Source of the DNA: Bdellovibrio sp.
Lineage (GTDB): Bacteria > Bdellovibrionota > Bdellovibrionia > Bdellovibrionales > Bdellovibrionaceae
Direction: 5' to 3'
Assembly: GCA_024711265.1 (NCBI GenBank)
Contig: JANJTG010000108.1
Location: forward strand, 1 to 34,771
DNA length: 34,771 bases
In this document: piece by piece, positions 27,615 to 34,771 of the stretch
Layout of the letters: the number at the start of each line of letters is the position of its first letter
How positions within the stretch are numbered: the stretch's first letter is position 1
Position numbers and translations under genes: made by a program
The notes under the pieces: generated by a model
Database searches by the model: none
What the model saw: the letters and a program-made list of their open reading frames with translations, nothing else
Told to the model about the DNA's origin: nothing

Positions 27615-30110
27615 TTAGTGATGATGAACGGCTTGGCCCGTGTATTGGGCTTTGATGCCGAACTCGCGTTCTTTTTGGATTTTGAAAAGCTCTTTAGGAG
27701 ATTTAATGTCCAAAGCGTTGATCAACACTTGGTCCACATGATCTACCAAGATCACTTTCAAATCCTTCATCACTTCCTTCGGAATGTCCTTAAGATCTTT
27801 TTCGTTCTCTTTAGGACAGATGATAATTTTAATACCACCGCGATGAGCCGCAAGAATCTTTTCTTTCAAGCCACCGATCGCCATCACTCGACCACGAAGA
27901 GAAATCTCTCCCGTCATCGCCACTGTGCGCTTCACGGGGACTTTCATGATCGCCGATACAATCGATGTTGTTAAAGCGATACCCGCAGAAGGGCCATCCT
28001 TAGGAACAGCACCCTCTGGCAAGTGAATGTGCACGTCGATGTTTGAGAAGTACTCTTTGTCCAATCCGAACAAAGGACCTCTGGAACGAACGTAGCTCAT
28101 CGCCGCCGAACAAGACTCTTTCATCACATCACCCAGTTGGCCTGTGACTGTGAATTTGCCCTTTCCAGGCACCACACTCACCTCGACAGCCAGGAGATCT
28201 CCTCCCACTTCTGTCCAAGCCATTCCGTTGGTCAAACCGATCTCGTTTTCCGTTTCGATCACGCCGAACTTGTACTTGTGAGGACCTAAAAGTTCGACCA
28301 GCTTTTGTGGTGTCACCACATAGCCTGATGTTTTGGAAGTCGTCGTTTTAGCTGCTTTCGCACCTTTTTTAGCAGCTGCGGACTTCTTATCAGTCTTTGC
28401 TTCTGCTTTGAAGTTCTCCACAGTTTCGCCCATCACGATTTCCTTAGCGACCTTACGGCACACATTGGCCATCTGTCTTTCTAAGTTACGAACGCCAGCT
28501 TCTTTCGTGTAGTAACGAATGATATCGCGGATCGTTTCGTCTTTGATCGTGACTTTATAGTCCTTCAATCCATGGTTTTCCAACTGCTTCGGAACAAGGT
28601 AGTTCTTCGCAATGTGGAATTTTTCCTGCTCAATGTAACCTTCCAGATTGATGATCTCCATACGATCCAAGAGAGGTCTTGGAATTGTATGCAATGAGTT
28701 CGCTGTCGCGATAAACATCACTTTTGAAAGGTCGTATTCAAGCTCCAAGTAATGATCTTGGAAGTTGTTGTTTTGTTCAGGGTCCAAAACTTCGAGCATC
28801 GCCGCCGCTGGGTCTCCACGGAAGTCGTTGGCCATCTTGTCGATCTCATCCAAAAGAACAAGTGGATTTCCCTTATCGACTTTGCGAAGAGCTTGAAGGA
28901 TTTTACCTGGCATTGCTCCCACATATGTTTTTCTGTGACCGCGAATCTCGGCTTCGTCTCTCACCCCGCCCAGAGAAATTCTGGCAAACGGACGATTCAA
29001 AGACTCGGCAATAGATCTTGCCAACGATGTTTTACCAACCCCTGGAGGGCCAGCCAAACAAAGGATCGGGCCCTTCATGTCTTTCGAAATCGAAAGCACA
29101 GCAAGGTATTCCAAGATTCTGTCTTTAACTTTCTCAAGACCCCAGTGATCGTCATCCAGGATGCGCTGAGCGTTCTTAAGATCATGCTTTTCTTCATTGT
29201 AGTCATACCAAGGAAGAGAAAGAACCCAGTCGATGTAGTTACGAACGACCGTGGCCTCCGCAGACATCGGTGACATCATTTTGAGCTTTTTAATCTCTTT
29301 CATGACCTTGTCTTTGGCTTCTTGGCTCATCTTCTTATTCTTGGTCTTAATTTCTAGATCCTGCAATTCAGCTTGGTAGTCGTCTTTTTCACCAAGTTCT
29401 TTCTGAATGGCCTGCATTTGCTCGTTGAGGTAGTACTCTTTTTGAGAGCGCTCCATCTGCTTTTTTACGCGTGTGCGGATCTTCTTCTCAACTTCGAGAA
29501 TCTCGATTTCACCCGTCATCAAGTTCAACAAATGCTCCAGACGTTTGGACGGATCAATGATCTCCAAAACGGCCTGTTTGTCTTCAAGCTTCAAGTTGAG
29601 CTGAGCCACGATGATATCCGCAAGTTCGCCCGGATTTTCGATCGTCGAAACACGCATCAAGATTTCAGGAGGGATGCGCTTGTTGAGCTTCACGTAAGTC
29701 TCAAATGTGCCCTTCACCGAGCGCACCAAAGCTTGTGCCTCAACGATGTTCGAAGAATCTTCATCAAGGGACTCACAAGACACCATGAAGAAGTTCTCGT
29801 TGTTTACGAAATTCTTAATCTTTACACGACGTTTACCCTCAACGAGAACCTTCACAGTTCCGTCCGGCAAACGCAGAAGTTGAATAATGGTTCCAACAGT
29901 ACCGATAGCAAAGATGTCTTTGGGTTCGGGATTGTTTGTTTTAGCGTCTTTTTGAGCCGCCAACACGATATCGGTCTGCTTGCTCATCGCTTCTTCCAGA
30001 GCATTGATGCTCTTTTCGCGACCAACAAACAAAGGCATCATCATATGTGGAAAAATGATGAGGTCTCTTAGGGGCAAAAGTGGTAGTTGTTGTACTTTTC
30101 CCTCGCTCAT
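27615..30110 (-). CDS. lon: ATP-dependent protease Lon
   Basis: [55 protein letters not shown] catalytic Ser; start trimmed to MSEGKVQQ. Confidence 0.97.
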   Translation of the reverse strand: MSEGKVQQLPLLPLRDLIIFPHMMMPLFVGREKSINALEEAMSKQTDIVLAAQKDAKTNNPEPKDIFAIGTVGTIIQLLRLPDGTVKVLVEGKRRVKIKNFVNNENFFMVSCESLDEDSSNIVEAQALVRSVKGTFETYVKLNKRIPPEILMRVSTIENPGELADIIVAQLNLKLEDKQAVLEIIDPSKRLEHLLNLMTGEIEILEVEKKIRTRVKKQMERSQKEYYLNEQMQAIQKELGEKDDYQAELQDLEIKTKNKKMSQEAKDKVMKEIKKLKMMSPMSAEATVVRNYIDWVLSLPWYDYNEEKHDLKNAQRILDDDHWGLEKVKDRILEYLAVLSISKDMKGPILCLAGPPGVGKTSLARSIAESLNRPFARISLGGVRDEAEIRGHRKTYVGAMPGKILQALRKVDKGNPLVLLDEIDKMANDFRGDPAAAMLEVLDPEQNNNFQDHYLELEYDLSKVMFIATANSLHTIPRPLLDRMEIINLEGYIEQEKFHIAKNYLVPKQLENHGLKDYKVTIKDETIRDIIRYYTKEAGVRNLERQMANVCRKVAKEIVMGETVENFKAEAKTDKKSAAAKKGAKAAKTTTSKTSGYVVTPQKLVELLGPHKYKFGVIETENEIGLTNGMAWTEVGGDLLAVEVSVVPGKGKFTVTGQLGDVMKESCSAAMSYVRSRGPLFGLDKEYFSNIDVHIHLPEGAVPKDGPSAGIALTTSIVSAIMKVPVKRTVAMTGEISLRGRVMAIGGLKEKILAAHRGGIKIIICPKENEKDLKDIPKEVMKDLKVILVDHVDQVLINALDIKSPKELFKIQKEREFGIKAQYTGQAVHHH

Positions 30111-30406
30111 ATCCTCTCCCTCCCTGTGGGTTAACGAGCACTTGCGCTTTTTAAGACACAAGAGGTTTTTGCGGGGGTTAATATCCGTATCAACCTTGTG
30201 CAAATTCCTACACTCAGTCTAACTATGTGTTCGATTACTGGGAAGTAAATATATTCGGAAAAAAAACAGTTCTGGCCCCTACCACGAGTCCATTTTGCCG
30301 TTATTTTAGGCATCATAATGAGACTTAATACTAACCGAAAACTATTCTTATTAGTGTCGATATTTGAGAATCTTTCCGAATTGTAATTCCCCGGGGTTAG
30401 ATTTTC

Positions 30407-31972
30407 GTGCCTTTTTTGGCCAAATTGTTCGATAAGTGCATTGTGACATCGAGTAATTCCAGACGCTGGTTCCGCAGAAACTCACTCTCTTTAAAGCTTC
30501 TCATTGCAACATGGGCCGTGAGTTCTTTTGCTACATTAATTCTAACGGCCATCCAGCTTATTATGGACTATCAAAGAGATTTTGATAAGTTACAGAACAA
30601 TTTTGCCATTATCAAAAACTCCTACCTCGACTCCATGGCGGAACACCTCTGGTCCTATGACACTCGACTTTTAGAGATTCAACTAGATGGACTCAGCCGC
30701 TTGCAGGGCGTGAGCTATCTTCGCTTGGTGGCGGATAACAAAACCATCTACGAGTCGGGAAAGTCAGATCCCAGCGATGACAACCACAAACGTTTTGAAA
30801 TTTACCACAAAAATACGAACGAAATTCTAGGCACCCTCGACGTCGAGTTGGACGTTAAAAATTTACGGGAACGGTATTTCCAAGACGCGATCTGGATTTT
30901 CATTCGTCAAGGGGCTAAAACCCTTGTCGTGGTTTCCTTCCTGTACTTTATCTTCAATCACATCTTGGTCGTTCATATTCAGCACATCGCAGACCACCTC
31001 AAAAACATTGATCGCCGTAATACAGTGGATCTTCAACTTAAACGCCCTCGGCACAAAGGTGAAGACGAGCTGGACGTGTTGGTTGACTCTATCAACCAAT
31101 TTCGATCGGATCTGCTTCTGGCAAATGAAAAACTCGAACGCTTGAATCAAAACCTTGAACAAAAAGTGATCGAGCGCACGCGGCAGCTAACAACTAAAAA
31201 CGAAAGCCTTGAAAAGGCTATGTTGCAAATCAAACGTATGCAGGCAACTCTGGTCGCACAAGAGAGACTGGCCTCTTTGGGAAGCCTGACCGCCAGTGTC
31301 GCCCACGAAATTCGCAATCCCTTGAACTTTGTCCTGAACTTCAGCGAGCTCTTAACGGACTCCGAAAACATTGAAGAGATCAAAGAAATCAGCCGTGTGG
31401 TTCTTAAGCACAGCCAACGCATCGATCAAATCGTCCGCTCGATGCAGATTTTGTCAGGGTATGACAGCGATGTCCTTGAAACGACGGACATTAACGACAT
31501 TGTGAAGCGAGCATATCAGGATACTGTCTCCACACGCGCCATGGGCTCAAGTTACGTCCCTCCGAAAGTCACCTATCGCCTAGGGGATTCCATCATGGCT
31601 CCCGCCTATGCGACCTCTCTTTTGCGAGCTCTTTCAAACATCATCGACAATGCCATTCATGCTCTTGAAAAAAAGGTGCTCGCCAACAAGGTGTTTGAAC
31701 CTGAATTGACCTTGTCGACTGCTATTCGCGGTGAAACAGTCGAAATCATCATTCGCGACAACGGCGTCGGAATCCCCGAAATACTGGGTGAGAAAATCTT
31801 TGACCCTTTTTTAACAACCAAGGCCGCCGGAGAAGGGGCTGGTCTTGGACTGACCGTTGCATTTAATATTGCTCAAAAACATGGCGGCACATTAAAGTAT
31901 TCAAGTGAGTTTGGACAATGGAGTGAATTCGTATTGGCCCTCCCCCTTGCACATGAAAGACTCAGTTCATGA
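30407..31972 (+). CDS. membrane sensor histidine kinase (GTG start)
   Basis: N-terminal TM, periplasmic region, HAMP-like linker; H-box [47 protein letters not shown]. Confidence 0.93.
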   Translation: MPFLAKLFDKCIVTSSNSRRWFRRNSLSLKLLIATWAVSSFATLILTAIQLIMDYQRDFDKLQNNFAIIKNSYLDSMAEHLWSYDTRLLEIQLDGLSRLQGVSYLRLVADNKTIYESGKSDPSDDNHKRFEIYHKNTNEILGTLDVELDVKNLRERYFQDAIWIFIRQGAKTLVVVSFLYFIFNHILVVHIQHIADHLKNIDRRNTVDLQLKRPRHKGEDELDVLVDSINQFRSDLLLANEKLERLNQNLEQKVIERTRQLTTKNESLEKAMLQIKRMQATLVAQERLASLGSLTASVAHEIRNPLNFVLNFSELLTDSENIEEIKEISRVVLKHSQRIDQIVRSMQILSGYDSDVLETTDINDIVKRAYQDTVSTRAMGSSYVPPKVTYRLGDSIMAPAYATSLLRALSNIIDNAIHALEKKVLANKVFEPELTLSTAIRGETVEIIIRDNGVGIPEILGEKIFDPFLTTKAAGEGAGLGLTVAFNIAQKHGGTLKYSSEFGQWSEFVLALPLAHERLSS

Positions 31973-32358
31973 TTAATATTCTGATTGTTGACGACGAGGC
32001 GGATACTCATCTGCTTTACAAGTTGAAGTTCAAAAAGCTGTTTTCCAATTTGGGGGAACTTAATCTTGTTTCTTTTTTAAATGCGCCCGATTGCCTCAAA
32101 TATCTTGAAAGAAACGATGTGCCCCCCGTCGACCTCATACTTTCAGATATCAATATGCCCGACATGGATGGATTTGAACTTCTTCAAAAAGTTCACGAAA
32201 AAAAACCAAAACTTCCCTTTTACATGGTGAGTGCTTACGAGTCCTCCGAATTTCGCATCAAAGCAGACAGTCTTGGCGCCACTCGCTTTTTAAGTAAACC
32301 GGTGGATTTTCACCTTCTCGGGGACATGCTAAAGAAAGATCTTTCCATCCAGACATAA
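31969..32358 (+). CDS. single-domain response regulator
   Basis: ILIVDDEADTHLLYK, DLILSDINMPDMDG, FLSKPVDF; ATGA overlap with the kinase gene. Confidence 0.93.
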   Translation: MINILIVDDEADTHLLYKLKFKKLFSNLGELNLVSFLNAPDCLKYLERNDVPPVDLILSDINMPDMDGFELLQKVHEKKPKLPFYMVSAYESSEFRIKADSLGATRFLSKPVDFHLLGDMLKKDLSIQT

Positions 32359-32401
32359 AAAGCCAGCGCGCCCCAGATCAACTTCTTAGCAAAGGACAAA
32401 T

Positions 32402-32433
32402 AAAAAAACCAGGGTCTCCCCTGGTTTTTTATT
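32402..32433. terminator. bidirectional terminator between response regulator and clpX
   Basis: AAAAAACCAGGG-tctc-CCCTGGTTTTTT. Confidence 0.85.
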
Positions 32434-32457
32434 AACTCAATTTGCAAGAGCTCTGAC

Positions 32458-33750
32458 CTATGCAGAACTCTTCTTTTTTGCTTCTTCTTCAGCCTGAATT
32501 TCTTCGTCGGTCTTATAAACCAACATAGGCTGAGCGCCTTCGTTGATCACGTTTTCGTCGATCACAACTTCCTTCACATTTGCTTTGGAAGGAATGTCGT
32601 ACATAATATCCAACATCGCCGTTTCAAGAACTCCACGAAGACCCCGAGCTCCCGTTTTACGCTTCAAAGCCATTTGTGCAACAGCACGCAAAGCTTTATC
32701 GGTAAACTTCAACTCAACACCTTCAAAGCTGAAAAGCTTTTGGTATTGTTTGGTGATGGCGTTTTTCGGTCTCACCAAAATATCCATCAAAGCTTCTTCA
32801 TCCAATTGGCCCAACACCGCAATCGCCGGCAAACGACCAATAAACTCAGGGATCAGACCAAACTTAGACAAGTCATCCGGCTCCACCTTGGCAAGAAGGT
32901 TCGAGCTCTTTTCAACCTCTTCGGCCGTACGGATGTCCGCAGCGATACCCATTGTTTTATTCGATGTTCTGTTTTCGATGATCTTATCAAGACCGACGAA
33001 AGCTCCACCCACGATGAACAAAATATTAGTTGTATCTACTTGAATGAACTCTTGTTGTGGATGTTTACGTCCCCCTTTGGGAGGAAGATTCGCCACAGTC
33101 CCCTCGAGGATCTTTAAAAGAGCCTGCTGAACACCCTCACCACTCACATCGCGTGTGATGGAAGGATTTTCAGATTTACGAGAGATCTTGTCGATCTCGT
33201 CCACGTAAATCACACCTCTTTGGGCTTTTTCAACGTCGTAGTCTGCTGCTTGCAACAAATTCAACACAACGTTTTCGACGTCTTCACCGACATAACCGGC
33301 TTCCGTCAAAGTCGTCGCATCCGCCATCGCAAAAGGCACATTCAAAATTTTAGCAATAGTCTGAGCCAACAAAGTTTTCCCTGATCCCGTAGGGCCGATC
33401 AACAGGATGTTCGACTTTTGCATCTCGACATCTGCCGTCTTTTTCCCTTGAGACAAGGCATTCACGCGCTTGTAGTGATTGTGAACCGCAACGGCCAACG
33501 TTTTCTTCGCCTGCACTTGCCCGATCACATAATCGTCAAGATACGTTTTGATGTCCGAAGGCTTGGGAACTTTGAAAGTCCCTTTGACCGCCGTCTCACG
33601 CTCTTTTTCCTCGTCGATGATGTCATTACAAAGATCAATACACTCATCACAGATGTAAACGCCAGGCCCTGCAATCAACTTTTTGACTTCTTTTTGGCCT
33701 TTACCGCAAAAGCTGCATCTCAATGCGCCGTTAGTGTCTTTCGTTGTCAT
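32458..33750 (-). CDS. clpX: ATP-dependent Clp protease ATP-binding subunit ClpX
   Basis: Zinc finger [11 protein letters not shown]...[39 protein letters not shown]. Confidence 0.97.
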   Translation of the reverse strand: MTTKDTNGALRCSFCGKGQKEVKKLIAGPGVYICDECIDLCNDIIDEEKERETAVKGTFKVPKPSDIKTYLDDYVIGQVQAKKTLAVAVHNHYKRVNALSQGKKTADVEMQKSNILLIGPTGSGKTLLAQTIAKILNVPFAMADATTLTEAGYVGEDVENVVLNLLQAADYDVEKAQRGVIYVDEIDKISRKSENPSITRDVSGEGVQQALLKILEGTVANLPPKGGRKHPQQEFIQVDTTNILFIVGGAFVGLDKIIENRTSNKTMGIAADIRTAEEVEKSSNLLAKVEPDDLSKFGLIPEFIGRLPAIAVLGQLDEEALMDILVRPKNAITKQYQKLFSFEGVELKFTDKALRAVAQMALKRKTGARGLRGVLETAMLDIMYDIPSKANVKEVVIDENVINEGAQPMLVYKTDEEIQAEEEAKKKSSA

Positions 33751-33756
33751 CGCTTC

Positions 33757-34395
33757 TTATCCTTTTTTCGCTTTTCGAGATTCTACAACGTGGTCAAGCA
33801 ATCCGAATTCCTTTGCTTGGTAAGGGTCCATAAAGTTATCCCTTTCCATCTGCTCTCTCAAGAAATCATATGGTTTGCCTGTGTGCGTTTCGTAAATGCG
33901 AGTGAGTTTTTCTTTTGTTCTGAGCAACTCTCTGGCGTGAATTTCAATATCCGTTACCTGCCCAGACAATCCCCCCCCCGAAAGAAGAGGCTGATGGATC
34001 ATGATACGAGTGTTCGGAAGGCTGTAACGCTTTCCCTTGGTTCCTGCTGTCAGCAGCAGAGAACCCATACTTGCCGCCATCCCCATGCAATATGTTGCCA
34101 CATCGCACTTTACAAATTGCATAATATCGTAGATCGCAAGACCTGCAGAGACACTTCCGCCGGGAGAGTTGATGTACAAGTGGATGTCTTTGTCTGGATT
34201 ATCGACTTCCAAGAAAAGAAACTGCGCGATAATCGCGTTGGCTACCTCATCTGTCACCGCAGATCCTAAGATCACGATGCGGTCTTTTAGAAGGCGGGAG
34301 TAGATGTCGTATGATCTTTCACCCTTTGAGGTCTGCTCTATGACGTATGGAATGAGTGCCACTGCTGTCTCCTGTGGTTGTGAGTGAGGTGTCAT
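33757..34395 (-). CDS. clpP: ATP-dependent Clp protease proteolytic subunit
   Basis: [61 protein letters not shown]. Confidence 0.97.
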   Translation of the reverse strand: MTPHSQPQETAVALIPYVIEQTSKGERSYDIYSRLLKDRIVILGSAVTDEVANAIIAQFLFLEVDNPDKDIHLYINSPGGSVSAGLAIYDIMQFVKCDVATYCMGMAASMGSLLLTAGTKGKRYSLPNTRIMIHQPLLSGGGLSGQVTDIEIHARELLRTKEKLTRIYETHTGKPYDFLREQMERDNFMDPYQAKEFGLLDHVVESRKAKKG

Positions 34396-34509
34396 GCTGT
34401 GTACCTATCGGAATCTTAGCTCAGGACTTTATCAAAAAGCTTTGACCCAACTTGCTGCTGTGCTAAACATGTTGAGTCCGCATAAAACTGAATACTTTAA
34501 GGGGTTTCT

Positions 34510-34771
34510 ATGACTTTCAACTTGTTAAATAAAGATATCGAGTCTCTTCAATGCCCGGCTTTGGTCGTGTTCGCTAAAGCGTCCAGCGGCAAAGACAAGC
34601 TCGCAAAATTGACTCATTCTGAACTTCATAAAAGACTTTCGTCTGCAATCGATGACAAGTCGATCACTGGCAAGCATCAGGAAGTCGTCACCTTCAGAGA
34701 AGTTTCTTACAAAAACTATCGCCACGTTGTAGTCGTGGGTCTTGGCGAAGAAGATTCGATGGATCACGAGA
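34510..34771 (+). CDS. pepA: N-terminal fragment of a probable leucyl aminopeptidase (runs off window)
   Basis: Own translation MTFNLLNKDIESLQCPALVVFAKASSGKDKLAKL...FREVSYKNYRHVVVVGLGEED, similar to the peptidase M17 N domain; truncated, so absent from the ORF track. Confidence 0.6.
   Translation, partial: MTFNLLNKDIESLQCPALVVFAKASSGKDKLAKLTHSELHKRLSSAIDDKSITGKHQEVVTFREVSYKNYRHVVVVGLGEEDSMDHE

Noticed and set aside
29373-30071. 232-aa plus-strand ORF
   Set aside because: Antisense shadow of lon; no independent support
33418-34269. 283-aa plus-strand ORF
   Set aside because: Runs antisense across clpX and clpP, both strongly supported
1-34771. CRISPR arrays, transposases, phage or defence operons
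   Set aside because: No regularly spaced repeats and no recognisable cas, transposase, restriction or toxin-antitoxin proteins among the credible ORFs

Overview
The window looks chromosomal and probably comes from a Bdellovibrio-like bacterium. This is inferred from gene content (MglA GTPase, TIGR02147-type regulators, several small secreted or lipoproteins) and from the tmRNA tag; no database search was run. Recognisable loci: ssrA tmRNA (-), PAP2 phosphatase, YgjP-like metallopeptidase, SrkA-like kinase, MCP, LysR regulator, flavodoxin-fold oxidoreductase, M48 lipoprotein peptidase, icd, ankyrin protein, SRP RNA (ffs), dnaX-ybaB-recR-mglA, nadA, a phosphopantetheinyl transferase, a PilZ-like protein, an L,D-transpeptidase, tRNA-Val(TAC), a TPR-wHTH regulator, lon, a histidine kinase/response regulator pair, clpX, clpP and the 5' end of a leucyl aminopeptidase. 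Most of it is housekeeping. No CRISPR array, transposase or defence island was seen. The best second-look items are: (i) a ~155-bp GC-rich structured palindromic element just upstream of ffs; (ii) an in-frame A AAA AAG slippery heptamer in dnaX followed by a near -1 stop; (iii) a compact operon in which a TIGR02147 regulator lies between two paralogous, DUF4382-like secreted proteins; (iv) a shared ~30-nt element upstream of an MCP gene and a PilZ gene; (v) a secreted Cys-containing four-repeat protein.
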